Shown one piece after another: positions 12,829-27,800 of a stretch of 64,000 nucleotides of DNA (position 1 is its first letter; each line of letters starts with the position of its first letter). The position numbers and the translations under genes are program-made. The stretch spans positions 610,148-674,147 of the forward strand of contig NMRA01000048.1 of assembly GCA_002633005.1 (NCBI GenBank), given 5' to 3'. The stretch comes from Phoronis australis. Its lineage: Eukaryota; Phoronida; Phoronidae. Below the pieces are notes generated by a model. That model searched no databases. It had not been told where the DNA came from and worked only from the letters and a program-made list of their open reading frames with translations.

Positions 12829-15800
12829 ATGGAGATGTCTGACTCTTTCCAAAGGCAAAAACGACAATGTTTGGATGCAGTTGATCTGAGTAGAAAGGGC
12901 AGTGTTGATTTACCAATCATTGATTTAGTCAACGAAATAAACACTCGGGATGCGTATTTCACAAGGAGCTCATGCTCTGGACGAATAGCAGTAATTGAAA
13001 ATGTAAGCTTTGCTATTGCTAGTATTACTATTGTTGTAATAGTCAACATCATTCGTCCTTGTTCTTGTTGTAAATATGCTTCCGGGTGAATCATATGAGC
13101 CTCTGTTAGCTTCTCGCTAACGGGCAATTGCCTATTAGCTGAATGGTTTTATGGGGGGTCGCTGGTTCGATCCCCGGGTCGGATAACCTCGGCTATAGGC
13201 AATTACATTGCCCTGGATGCTGCAGGCATACGGGGCCCCTAAATGGCCAACCGGGTAGCTACGTGTTGCCTACCTCGGCTATTAAGTACTACGTCCTTGT
13301 CTTGTGCTGTCCTGTGATTCGTCTATTGCACCACTACAAATACATCGCCAAGTTCGGGAATTTGGCCTGTCAAATCTGGACCTTCAAGAAAGTTGGTTGT
13401 TTAGGCTTTCACTTGAGCCTTACATTGTAAGTAATCTCCGTGAGGCATAACTAGTGAACTTGTGTAGAACAGTGGTGGATCTAGGATACCATAAGGGGGA
13501 GCAACATGTTGTCTCGGGGAATAGGGTAAAGTATGTGCAGCACAGGCCCGAAGTTGCGGGAGCTGGGTATGTGAACCATCTGCTTGGAATGTACCGGCTT
13601 GGAATGTACCGGGAACGCCGCGATCTGAGCCACCCCCTTCCCCGTGTCCTCAATATTTCCTCGCACTTCACGCTGTTGCTGTTCCATTTTTGCTTACGGC
13701 AGCCAAGGGGGGNCAGGCCCCCTGGACCCCCACTAAAACCGCCTATGTGTAATACAACAATTGGCATAGTTGTCACTAGGAAATGACATCACCCTGGATA
13801 CCACAGGCGTACAGGAGGGCTACGTGTTTCCTAAGTCAACACTGGTTTTGTTCTTTCGGTGTGTATTTAATCGCTTTTCTAGACCACTTTTGTGCCTGGG
13901 CATTTCCTAGAATTCTGGTGGAAAGTTGGAAAGAAATACTGTTTACTGTTAGTAGTTTACTAGCCCGGTAGCCAAGTGGTTTCTTGGTTTTAACGTTGGG
14001 GTTCATCGGGGTTTTTAGGTTAAGGTTTATCTTGGTTTAGTTGGGGGTTATTTTTTGGTTGGGTGTGGTTTCCCGTACTATAGTTCCGGGGTTTAGACAG
14101 TGTTTTTTTTATAAACGCCAATTCATTCCCTAATACTTTGACTTTGACCCTGTTTATTTATTTTTTATTGACATATATCAGTGGCGGATTTAGGGGGGGG
14201 GGGTCTAAGGGGGCCTAAAATTCTACCAGATACCATTTGGCTGTTCGGTTACGAATTGCTGACTAGCATATGCGTGCATTCAGTGGAGCTCGGGGGGCAA
14301 ATAAACAATGCATTGGCCTTGAACAAACCCCGTTTACCGGTTTTTTAGTAATAAGGTCCGCAAACCCAATAACTCGAGACCCCTACATAGGCTCGGTGCA
14401 CGCATGTGCCGAAATTCTGGTTATTCCTATGCCCTGCCCCCCTCCTACCTCAAAATCCTGGATCTGCCCCTATATGTTGCTTACAAACTTGATCATGTCA
14501 GTCAGTTTTTATATACCTATTAACCACTGTAGTGAGTCAGGGTTGTGGTCTTTGCTGGGAGTTGTCGAGGACAAAGTCTGTCAGATTGTTGACTTCCGTG
14601 AAAGGTGTCCCATCGCTCACTGGATTATCTGTGAGATATCTGATGATTGGGTGGTTACAAGTTTGATGACTGAGCGGGTGGACTACTCGAGATCATTAGC
14701 TCCCGTGGGGGGTTCCCAATACCCTTCAGAGGCGGGTAGGCGTGACAGTGGCATAAGTCCCGGCGACTCCATGTCTCCTGTTTGACCCAGAAGGTACTTG
14801 GAAATGTGGGATGTAGGCACGACAGAGGCATAAGTCCCGGCGATTCCACGTTTCATGTTCTTCCCAGGGGGTACTCTGGAAATGGAGAAGGCAGTCGCAA
14901 CAGAGGCGCAAGGAATGCAAGGGGATGTAAGGTGGATTCGCATGCTTCCCACAATTTTGTTTTTAAGGGTGTGCAAAATGCCTGAGAAGATTTCCATTGG
15001 AAATTCACTCTAATTTGCTAAGCATAATTTATGGTGTGGGGATAAATGTCTGGCAGAGTTGAGTTTATGCTGTGAGGGTGATGCACTCCGCTTCCTCTGT
15101 AATTTTACACTCAAAGAAAGAACAATGATGCCACAGACACCAATGACTACCGGTATGTAACCGTGCAGTAGTGGTAAAATTAGAGGTAAGTAGGCACCCA
15201 AAGCCCACTCTATCACCTTGAACAATGAACGTAACGTACGGTGCGTAGGCACTTCGTTCAAATGCCAAATGGTGTTTGGCTGCGCCTACGCCCCACTACA
15301 GCACTGCTATGTAATTGCCATTATCATCATCGTCACTGTCTTCATCATCATCAGATGTTGATCAAGAGAGCCTCCTTGTCAATTGACCTCTGAGGTCAAT
15401 CAACAAGAAAGCAAATGATCAGTCAAGAAAAGAATGGTTGAACTCAAGAACTGTAAAGTCTGAGCGATAAACTATGGACAGTGCATTTCTTATAGCTCCA
15501 GGTGTGACCTGTCCACAAATCAAATTTCAGATTGAGCCATCTAAGGTGGTCAAAGACCATGAGAGAAATTTAAGAAAACGGTCATCACATCATCATACTG
15601 GATCTGATTTTATAAAAATGACAGAACAGTGTGCATATTTCATGCAAATTATTTGAAAGTTCTAGACAATAACCATGTTCTTAAACCCTGAGAAAACTTC
15701 GAGACTGCCAATACCAGAGTCTGGTGATAGTGCCAGTGCAGATGAAGAAAAGCTTATGCTCCTTAAATGTCAAAGAAGTCAGTTCGTAGCTCACATCTGT

Positions 15801-18800
15801 GACAAAATAAACTATGAGGATTTTCCCACTGAGGCAAATGTCTCAGTTTGGGATATCTTTTACTTGACGAACATAAATCCTCACAGCATGCGGGGTGGGG
15901 GGTGAGCTAAGTGCTTAGTCTTACTTTTGATAGCTAATGAAACTTAATTGTTGTATCACCTTACAATAAACCACTTCCACTCGCTCAGTGTACTACATTT
16001 ACACTGGTTACTACAAAGTTTGTTTGAGCGCCAATGACTTTTTTGCTTCGCAGCGTACGGGTAATTGACCTATCTCCAGGCTTATGACTGATGACTTAAC
16101 TAACCAATCAGAATGCAGCATTCTCGACACACCTTCGTCAGCGTTTCCAAGCCGCCATTTTACCCAACAAACAATATCATTGTTGCAAAGCTTATTTTAG
16201 TCTATAACTCAAAAAATTGTGCGATAAAAATGGTGAAACGGTGTTGATATGGCGTGTGTAGTTCTGACTGCCGTTACACAGCTAGAAAAGAATATCCCGT
16301 CATTTTTGGGCATTTCCTAAGCCCAAAACTGTTGACTATGTAAACCATGGATCAAACTGTGTGAACGGCCACACGAGCAGCTTAACTTGATAATTAATGT
16401 TTGCTGGATTACTCGAAGGTCAAACACAAATATTTGTTCCAAGATACGTACTTTTCAGTTTGGTGGCTATACTGTAAGCCTATCTGATTTTGACTTCGGA
16501 GTTTCACTCGTGTTGGGGCCTCTGTCTCGGCATCTGCTGGATCCCAGCACTAGTGTAGCACTAGTCCCCGGAAAGTTGATAGATTCAATTGGCATGCTGG
16601 GAGGGCACTAAATTATTGCACTCGAAGCTTCGTTCGATCTGTTGTCACAAAAAAATAAACAGTTGAATTACTTTTCGATGAGAACTTCTAGTACACACTA
16701 CGCCTGTATAGCAAAGGAGAGCTCATTTTGTAGTTGTTCAAACACGATACGTGGATTTATGAAGCTTTAAAAACCATTTAGTTATTTTTGCAAATGACCA
16801 CATTTTGCCACTCCACCGGACTCGTCATCTTTTGTTACCACACCACAGCTTAGTGATCATGCTATGTTTAAAATTATATGCAAACCACCTTTATGCAATG
16901 AAACTACAAAAAAATATAAAGCCTAACTTAAATGTCTTCATGGTGCACTGAATTATCGCCAATTCCATGCGTTAATTTGACTTTTGGACACAGCCCTAGA
17001 CCTACCAGAGCTAACTGCTTGCATAGGATAAGTATGTGCCTGAGCTGCCGACCTGATTTTTTTAATTAAAAAGTATAAACAATGCTATAGACTAGACCTA
17101 CTTTGCTTAAGAATACAAGCAGTTGTGACCTACTTTTCATTTGGCGGAATTTAGCAGATGGCAGAATGAAAGTATCGGCGAATCTTCACTGATTTTCTTC
17201 GAAATATCCTGGCATCATATAGATAATTTGACTTCAAGGTAAATACCCAGCTTTACATGAACATATCGGATCAGTGGCCTTGTCGGCTTTCAAGTGAAGC
17301 TGAACCCAGTGTGGNGTATAGCAAAGGAGAGCTCATTTTGTAGTTGTTCAAACACGATACGTGGATTTATGAAGCTTTAAAAACCATTTTAGTTATTTTT
17401 GCAAATGACCACATTTTGCCACTCCACCGGACTCGTCATCTTTTGTTACCACACCACAGCTTAGTGATCATGCTATGTTTAAAATTATATGCAAACCACC
17501 TTTATGCAATGAAACTACAAAAAAATATAAAGCCTTACTTAAATGTCTTCATGGTGCACTGAATTATCGCCAATTCCATGCGTTAATTTGACTTTTGGAC
17601 ACAGCCCTAGACCTACCAGAGCTAACTGCTTGCATAGGATAAGTATGTGCCTGAGCTGCCGACCTGATTTTTTTAATTAAAAAGTATAAACAATGCTATA
17701 GACTAGACCTAATTTGCTTAAGAATACAAGCAGTTGTGACCTACTTTTCATTTGGCGGAATTTAGCAGATGGCAGAATGAAAGTATCGGCGAATCTTCAC
17801 TGATTTTCTTCGAAATATCCTGGCATCATATAGATAATTTGACTTCATGGTAAATACCCAGCTTTACATGAACATATCGGATCAGTGGCCTTGTCGGCTT
17901 TCAAGTGAAGCTGAACCCAGTGTGGAGTTCTTTGGATTTTCGCGGGCTCTAAAATACTTTTCTTCGAACACTTCTTTTCATCGTCCTAAGTCATGAACAT
18001 TATGTTTCTCGGCTGAAAAGTACCGCCTGTTGTCTTTCTCAAAGCCTTTTCGGATAGTGCTTAAAACACCCATCAATTCCAACAGGAACGTCGTTTAGTG
18101 ACTGTGTATTTGCCTCTGACATCTTTCTTGTTTGTCGGGTGTCACGTGACTTTTCGCAAGGAGGTGGATCTTGCGATAGGTCAATTTGCATGAAGCAGTG
18201 ATTTGAGCTTTGTAGATGATTCGAGGCAGACTGCTGAGCTCTTAGTCTGCTTGTGGAGATGCACTGAGGCTTGCTGTTAGTGTATGGTTTTGATAATGCT
18301 TAAAGACGAAAATTTAATGTAACAATTTTCTTTATAGCTTATTACAAAAAAGATATAGAGTCGTTTGAATGTGGTTTTATTTTTTAATTTTAATTCTTCC
18401 AAATGGTTATCGAATTCTTTTAAAATTGTATGATAGCGATGTTAACTAATCTGCCATTTGCATTGTTCCATTAGATTGATAATGGACAATTAAAGAAAGC
18501 TGGCTGCAAGTGGCTGTACATGTCTCATGAAGAAGCAGATCCAAATACAGTGGTAAGTGAACATTTGAAAGGGCATTTTGTGTTCCACTTACAACTATCT
18601 GTGGACGTTAGTAAAGGAATCTTACAGTAAGGATGGATTTTTATGTGTCCACTTCTATGTTGCCAAAACCCATTGATTTGTGTTTATAAAATTTTGCAGA
18701 TATGTTCCTATTATGGATGGGACAGTATAAGCCAATTTTCAGACTGCGGTCTGACTACCGATGTGCCCCCTAGTGGCAGTTTTATTTGTTTACGTTTAAC

Positions 18801-21800
18801 TCTATCTTTGAAGTATCCTTTGAAACCCTTGTAAGATATTTGTGAAATTTGGCAAGTGTTTTTCTATGAATGTGATAACAGATGGCGTTGACTTTTAGAT
18901 CTTAATTAGTGCCGTGCCACCTACTGGCAATTTTAGTTTTTTTCATTTACCTCTATATCTTCAGACTTCCTTGACAAATAGGTGGTTAATCTATTAAAGG
19001 GGTGGCACCTTTTTCATGTGGATTAGACATATTTTGCACTACGTGGCAGCCGTTATTGTTTTCAATTTTTGGCATCAACTTTTCTATCATCATGTGTAAA
19101 ATGTTTTAGTCTATATTTATACCTACTTCTACCGACTGAAGCATCATCAATTTCATACAGGGGGTACCACTTGCTCATTTCTATAATGTCTTCCTGATAG
19201 CCCACTTACAAACTGTGTACCTGAGTTCAGGGCCCTCCTGTATCCACGGGAACTGACATTTTGTGCTTATTCAAATTGTTACTTCTGTGAGTTACAGCTA
19301 AATGATTTGAACCTCGAGGGGAATTTTTCAATCACTTGGGGAATTTTTGGGCTCGTGAGGGAATTTGTGTGATTTTTCATATAGTTTTTAGATGGAATTG
19401 GGCTGTCTTGGATTACACTCTCAAATCTTGCTGTATAATATCTTGATCTATTAACACCTACCTCTACCAATTTCAGTGTTCTCCATATTTGAAAATCTAA
19501 ACAGGTTGCATGCGTACAAACTGCAACAAACATGCCGCAACCGCATGGCGGTCAACAATTTCTCCGTAGGCTAGTTATTTTTACCCGAGCACTTCAACAG
19601 TAATGCACAGTACTGCAAACTAATAACTGTGTTTTTTTCAACTTTTTTATTTTTAAAAGGTGGACTTTTTACAAACATATTCAATGACTTTGAAATGGAA
19701 GTCTACACAGACATGTTTGAAACAGTATCAGGAAACATTTTACTCAATACTTGTGATGTCAATGTCAACTAAATCCAAAAAGTCTAAGATAGAGTAAACT
19801 TTTCCCACGATGTAGACAGTCCAAGTGAAGTGTCTTTGTAAAGCCAGTCGCAATTTTATGTCTTGACAGCCGAGTCTACGTTTTCTCTCTGTTGAATGTC
19901 TTGCACACCATTCTTATAGTCAATACCCCAGCCCGCATTTTTATGCGCCCTCTTATTTATATGTGGACGCATTATGCCGTCATTTCTGTCCGTGCGTCCG
20001 TCCGGCGTCCGTCCATCTGGTGTCCGTCCGACGTCCAAAGCCCGTTGACGTACGTTCATGGAATTTTGCACATATGTTCCTTTCATGAATGGGACGGCAT
20101 GAGCGAACTTTCGGATGGTTCCTATAACCGGTGTGCCCCCCAATGGCAATTTTAATTTTTTTACGCTTACCTCTATATATCTTCAAAGGTCCTCAACGTA
20201 TTTTCATAAAATTTAACATGAGGCATCTATTGGGGAGATGATGCTAGCGTCCTGTTTTCAGATGGATTCGACGTAGTGTCCATCACCTAGTGGCCATTAT
20301 TGACGGATCTGATTACTGATGTGCCCCCTAGTGGCAATTTTAGTTTTTTACGTTTAGCTCTGTATCTTCAAAGGTTTTCAACATATTTTCATAAAATTTG
20401 GCATATACGTATCTATTAGTGAGAAGACGCTATCCTCCAGTCTTTGGATGGATTTAGTGTAGTTTGCACCACCCAGCGCCTAGTGGCCATTTTTACTGTT
20501 TTTTAGTCTTGTTTATTTTGGCGTCCACCCCTCTATCAACCAAACCGCTCTAAGGATGATTGTGAAAATTGGCATGTATGTTTTTACTATGAAGCTGATG
20601 ATTTTCTGATGACTTCGAGTACTTTGGCACCTCCTAGGGGCAGTTTTTTTTGCGCCCATGGCTGTATCTCATATACCGTTTGCAGGGTCTTTGCTAAATT
20701 TAGCCAGTGTATTTTATATGATGTTGACAACAGATGTCAACAAGTTTCCGATGGATCTGACGACCAGTGTGCCCCTAGTGGCAATTTTAGCTTTTTAGGT
20801 TTACACCTTTTTTCAAAGGGTCTCAATGGATTTTCAGAAAATTTGGAATATAGACATCTATTGGTGAGATGATGCTATCCCCTCGTTTTTGGATCTAGTC
20901 GAGGCACTTTGCACCACCTAGAGGGCATTTTTCCCGTTTTTGATCAACCAACCTATTCTAAGGATGATTTTGAAAATTGGCGTGTATGTTTTCAGTGTGA
21001 AGAGGACACTTGACGATAACAAATTCGACTACTGTGGCACCTCCTAGTGGTAGTTTTGTTTTGTTTTGCGCACATAGCTGCCTTTCCTAAACACACTGCA
21101 GGATCTTTATTAAATGTAGTAATTGTATTTATATGAAGCTAACAACAGACAACTACATCTTTCAGGCAAATCCAGTGAACGCTGTGCCCCATAGTGCTAG
21201 TTTCATTTTTTTACATTTTCCTTTGTTTCTCTGAAGTTCCTTGACAGATTTTTATGAAATTTAGTAAATAGCTTTCTATTAATGAAGCGATGGCACATTT
21301 CCGTTTTCAGAAAGATTGGACATTTTTCCACTATCTAGTGGCTATTTTTATGAAATAAATGAACAATCCTAGAAGCACACCATTTGCGGTGCATTTGTGG
21401 GCGCATTTCAACGCTCGGCGTTGCTCTTGTTTGTCTGAATTCGATGTTGTGAAGTTGGTAAACTATTAACTTCTGCACTACCAGAATTTTTGTAAAAACT
21501 GCGCAATATCCCTTCATCATGAATACAAATTAGCACATGCACAAGTACCTCTTTATCAAGAACGTTACTCTGCAAAACCCAAACTGGAAGAATCTAAAAA
21601 CTTGCACTGATGTTCTTAGAGCCATTAAGATGGACAATATCACAAACAGCAATGCCATTGACTGTTTGACGTCACCATTAAGGGATGCTGGGTGAGATTT
21701 TTGACAAATCTTACAAGTCAGTCGGGCTCTACATTGTTTTGAGCGGTGGCTCTTGCGCAAACATCGGAAGAAAAGTTGGATGTCTTTTACATATGCCTTA

Positions 21801-24800
21801 CCATTTTCTAGCGTCTCAGCCTGAAACTTGGGGTGCTCGTTCAAAATGTGAGTTTGATCACAGAAAAGGCATTTCGCTTTAGGGTGTCTTCATAGTGGCT
21901 TATGTTGAAGAGACTTTAAGTTCCCCTGTAGCTGCATGCGAGTCAAACAACAAGGTGCACGGGACTTTGGAGCTTTATTTCGCGTTGCATTACAGTTGAG
22001 ATGTGTGTCTGTCCCTTTGTCTGTGGAACTGGAAGACACAGAATATTCAGTAATAGTTCACGGACGCATAATTCGCAAAGTGGAACGCATTAAAGGCAAA
22101 TTGCAAGCAATACGGCAAATGACAGTAACTGTTGCCTTAATGATGTCTCGAGACTCGCGCAGTGATTAGAACACATCTGACCAGTGTGACAATATTCTGA
22201 AGAGTGCCTCATGCCGTATAATCTGGGCTTAGTCTCAGTGACCTGAGCGCACTCTGTCATTCATAAACAACTTAGTATTCATAGAACAATGTGCAGTAGG
22301 CAGAGCTAACTTCATTCACAGTCCTCAATACAAGTCAGGATTTACATCTTGATAAAGTTGCAAATAAGACCCAGGACACATGTGTATGCTTAATTTTTCA
22401 TAATTTTATTCCAGATTGATAGCTTGAAAGATTTAGTGGGTACTGCAGTTCTGAAATTTGAACCATTTGTCCTGCATGTGCAGTGCAGAACATTGTCTGA
22501 TGCTCAATTAATGGTAGGTACAAACATTTTATTTAATATGTTCTAACAAATGACTGAAATGCTTATATTTGCCATTACGGTAATACTGTTTTCCTGCTGA
22601 CCAACCCGAAAAGCAACCATATTAAAGTGCTAGTGTTCCCACTCAACCAGATTAACACCCATTGCGGTAAATATTCTTGAGGTGAAACAGATTAAGACCA
22701 CAGTTGGCGTATGTGTCCACCATTTGAAATGAGACCATGATGACATTAAAGCCAAAATGGAGTCAAATGAGACAATCATTCAAGCTGTATTGCCCTCAGA
22801 CTTATCAGGAGTGTAGTTTTGACTGGAGACCAATTTAAACTTCTGACTTTCTGTAAGCTTATAAAATGTCGTGCAATGCTAAAATGATCTTATGACTCAG
22901 CATAAACTCTCATCTTTAGTCGAGTGAATTAAGCCTTTCGACAGACTTACACCGCTGAATTAAATTTTACATCAGTTGCTAATCTCATACTATGATGGGG
23001 AGTAAATTAAATTCTGCATTAAATTTAGTAAATTAATATTCTCACTGAAGTTAAGCTGCTTGTGGTCAGTTCCAAATGTTAGGCCAGGGGGAGTAAAGGT
23101 TGAAAACTATTCAAACAAAATTACTGTGTTAGGTAATGACCAGTCATGACCCATCATTCTAACTACTGTGGTTGTTAACTCCCATTCACTCAACTGTCAT
23201 AACTGGGAATTACACTTGCACTCAACTTCCATGGCAGGGAATTATGTGGTTTCTTTATGAATATTTTTGACATGTACTGTATATCAAAGCATTTCAATTG
23301 CATAAGTAAAACATTTTGCTAATATTCAGTAAAAGGCATCAAATTGTCAGTACCTGAAGGTTTCTGGTAACATCATTCTCATTCTTTAATACTTGACCTT
23401 CAAACATTCATTTCTCTCATTAACATGACAAAGCCACTTGAGAAGATTTGGACAAATTTGGCACGGTATAAAAATATTTTATTCTCAAAAAGTTCTTGTT
23501 CAGAGTTGTGAATTCCTTGGATGTAGGGCTATCCCAGGCAAAGATTTATAGTTTTTCACTAAATGTAAATGGGATGGAGGCTGTTTGGTCTCATTTAAGC
23601 GAGGAAATCTTGCCCGTTTAATGGGGAAAGTATTCCCTCTGGAATGTGAAAAATTTTGAATGTCATTCAAGTGTGCACCAAATGTTTCGAACCTTTGTAC
23701 ACCTTGCTAGAATGTTCGTCTTGATTGTGAGCACTATTATAATTGTGTCATATTGGTATTAAGTGACAGTTTTGGTGATCCCTTCATTTTCATGTTAATT
23801 AAGAAGTACTATCTAATCATTTTAATTGTAGAAACAAAATTTCTATCACGGCAAGAGAAATTTTGAGTCTTGGATTTTCAGGGTTCATTTAGGTTGTCCG
23901 TATGAAAAAGTCACCTTTTGAAATTTCCAGTTATGTGTGTAATGCAAGTATCTAAGAGCACATTTGAATGCAAAACCCAGTTGTTGTATAAAACCTATGT
24001 ATGGTGCATATAGTAATAGAAATGTGATGTGACACCTTCTCTCTTTTGCCCGACTTGCGCAATCACTCTTCATGAAGATGTCATTGTTGAATCATTATGT
24101 CCAGATCTAATGTTCATTCAATTTCTTGACAAAAATGTTTTTAACTTGATGTGCCTTGCCCAAATTCGTCACAACAAAGTCCAGACTCGTTACCATGAAG
24201 AGTCAAAAGAGGTCACTGTTGTAATGTGTTGTCTGTACTACTTATATTCACAAATTTTAGGTAAAAATAAAAACATACCTTTTCAGAAGTTTGTTAATTT
24301 AAAGGCTGCATTTACATTGTTTTCAGCTGGCTGATGCTGTTGCTTCAGGTTTCAGAAATTCAGGGATATCCATTGGAAAGAAGGAGAAAATAATTCTGGT
24401 ATGCATTTTATCTAGACAAGTGTTTAATTTATTTGCTTTTGCAAGTTGCAACAGAGTTTGAGTGAGTGAGGATTTGGATATTTTCAATAGGTTGGTCGTT
24501 AAGCCGAACATGCAGAATTTCCAATGAAACGCTTCAGGTCAACATTAGGGTTGTGTTAAGAGATTACAGCTGTTATGGCACATCATTTTCAACGGGAATT
24601 AAGCGGAAAATATCTACAGGTGTCGTGACTTCAGCTTGAAATGCAAGATCACTGACATTTTTTGGAAATATGAATGTAACAAGTATCTGTGAAAACATAC
24701 TATTAGAAGTTTTATTCATGGTTTTACAATCAGCAAAAGCCAAGATACAATACAGTCACAATATTCTGTGTCAATGACAGCCACATAGATGACAGTATGT

Positions 24801-27800
24801 GGTTGCTATCTATTAATGCCTAACTTCAGGAAAACACCGGAGAGGGAGATATTATTGCAATTGAACTTGTTTTAAAAACGTGATTTAAGAAGAAACTGTT
24901 CAAGTTGTCAACAATCTAGTATTGACTTCATGCCTTGGTCACAGTGATTTTAGTTGCGATTATAAAGCAACCCACATCTCTTTATTACCTCAAAATGCTT
25001 CAGTGCTCTTACAATGCAGAACAGATCCCTACGAATGAGACTATATAAGTTCAAGCATTTGTACTGATGGAAAGTGGTCAGAGTCCTTAACAATGTGATT
25101 GTCTAAACTTAAAATTTGGTGTTGCGGTCAATATTGGATTACCGTCAATGTCAAGTGTTTTATGTCTTGTGTCCATTCTTGGTTCATTTATGTCTTGTCT
25201 CCATTCTTGGTACATTTATGTCTTGTGCCCATTCTTGGTACATTTTTCAATCAGGTAAAGCTGCATTTTGCCCCGTTTACCTAAGAAATGAAAATCAAAT
25301 TCAGCCTTTCACTCTCATAAAATCAATCTCATCATATTCGTGATAGAGTTCCATAACCAATGCAAGTCACGGCCAATTTTCATGCTCACAAACTTAGGGT
25401 TAGCCAGCGAATTCAAACCTGGTACATATTGCCTGTAACTTGAGTTTGAAATGGAAATAGAATTCTACTGCTACAGTAAGGAGAATTATGAGACTTATTT
25501 GATGTGGGTTTTTAGGTGCCTTAAACTGGCCAAGATGCCACTTTAGAGGCGCAAGATTAGCCTGTGCCATTGAGTAGACTATTTACAGTTATAAAATTGT
25601 TCCCACCTGAATACTTACTGAGACTGGAGTTATTTAGCCTTGAATCGTAAGAACTGGCAGTTTGCTGCAGTTTAGGTTCATCTAGTTGTTTGTCACGGCA
25701 GGTTAATTTCAACTGCCAAAGAAGGAGGGAAATACCAATTTTTTTCAAAGCAACCAATTTCAATTCGGACACTTGATAAGATATTCCTTTGAAGATGAAT
25801 GCATATGTGGAGATATTTGTTTTTGACATTAAAATGTAGATGATAGCATCTTTAATATTTGAATTAATGCATGGCAATATCTGCCATTGTGGAATGGACT
25901 AGTCAAGCTTCACTCACTCGCTATTTTGAATACTTGAAATTTTTTTTATCTCCAGTGTTTAGCATTTTGACGCCAGCGCACAAATCCCAATGTAGATCCA
26001 GCATCCGTATAGGCACATTGGAAATGAACAAAAAACACAGTTTTAACATTTTCAGTATCATTTGTTTCAGGCAGTAAGGAGCACACATGGTCTTGAAGTT
26101 CCCCTTTCTTCAGCTGGGACATTACTTGTGACCAAGCAGGTTTGTTCATGTGTGCTACTGAATAAACTTTCTTTTCATGCTGCAGAAAGCATAACCACTT
26201 ACATCATTGTGAGCTGTAAGTTATGTTATTTTATGAACCTCATCATGATGGTGCATATTGCTGTTATCTTAGGCTGATCTTAAATATGTTGGTGACTGAC
26301 TGATGACCATGCAGAAAAACAGATGACTGGTCTCCTAAAAATAACTGATTTTTATCAAGCCAGCAGTACATTGCACATACGAATCCAGTGCTGAATTCAG
26401 TGCAAATCTTGAAAAAAACACTAGGGCCTGGGCAAAATCTTTACTCAAAATCGAACTCCAAATTATTTTTGCCATTTTCTATGCTACTTTTTTCGAACTC
26501 AAGATAAGTGCTTGAGCACTTAATGGCTTATGTGGATAACTGTTTAAACCTAGTTTGCACTTGATGACCTCAACCTTAAGGCTAAAGTTTTAACTCAACA
26601 TTGTAGCTCAAAACTAGAGTTAGGGAGGACAATCAAAAAGTAGGTCACGGTGCTCCATATCTGCCTCCATGTAAAACCCGCATCGGTAAATTACCCGATT
26701 TCAGACTTCAAAGTTAACTATAAGACAATTTTGTGTTATAAATCATCACCTTGGTCTTTATTTGTAAGTTTGTAATCTTTTTGTCACGAATTATTGCTGA
26801 TAAATATTTTTTGGAAGCTTTTTTAGCGCACGATTTTCCGCCATGCGATCAACTTTCAGAAACGTGCGTCTTGTTCCTCCAATCCAAAAGAGCACTATAC
26901 TCTCAATTACAAACATGGAATTTGGTCTACACAGTTTTTTTAGTAAAAAAGTTCACTACAGAGGGCTGTTTTGTAAACTTAGATGTAAAAACATTGGTCT
27001 AGGCATTTTTTTAAAAAAAAACTGTGGGGTGGGAAGTTACGCGTTGGAATCATGGACGCCCTGGAATATTGGGAACTCCATTTTGGACACCCTATTTTCG
27101 AAATCCTGGATAAAGGTCTGTATCCGTCAAACCGCTGAGAGGATCAATGCCACTTTGTTGTTATTTTCAAGTCTGTTTTTGTCATCCCTCTCTATCAGTG
27201 CTGTAGTGTTAAAATTAGAGGAAAGAAGGCGCCCAAAGCCCACTGCATCACCTCGAGCACTGAAAGTATCTTATGGTGCGTAGGCGCTATGTTCAAATGC
27301 CAAAAAGTCGTTGGCTGCTCTTACGTGTGCCTACGCCCCACTACAGTACTGCTCCCTATCTTCCAAATTATGTAAACTGGTCAGAAGAGAATTATGAAAA
27401 TCTGCATATGTGATCCTACTGATGAGAGAATGATTGACATTGATTTTTATGCGCCCACATATTTATATGTGGATGGTTTATGCCGTTATCCCTGTCTGTC
27501 CAGCATCCGTCTGGCATCCGCTGCTCTATCTCCTCAACCCTTTGACTATGTTCATGAAATTTTGCACATGTGTTCCTTTCGTGGATGGTATGACATAAGT
27601 GAACTGTCAGACAGGTTCAACTACTGATGTGCCCCCTAATGGCAATTTTAGTTTTTTACGTTTACCTCCGTATCTTCAAAGGTCCTCAACGGATTTTCAT
27701 AAAATTTGGCATACCGTATAGGCATCTATTGGTCAGACGAAGCTATCCTCTGGTTTTCGGATGGATTCGAGGTATTTTGCACCACCTAGTGGCCATTTTT

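Noticed and set aside
13120-13200. Functional tRNA gene
   Set aside because: A- and B-box-like sequences are present, but a proper anticodon arm and normal acceptor end cannot be drawn; a tRNA-derived SINE fits better.
21936-22169. 77-codon + frame next to the BEL/Pao fragment
   Set aside because: No motif on +; it lies opposite probable retrotransposon-derived sequence and shows no splice support.
26751-27283. Overlapping + frames of 83 and 146 codons as an extra TYW3-region gene
   Set aside because: The frames overlap each other, run into the MITE-like repeat at 27196 and show no known motif.
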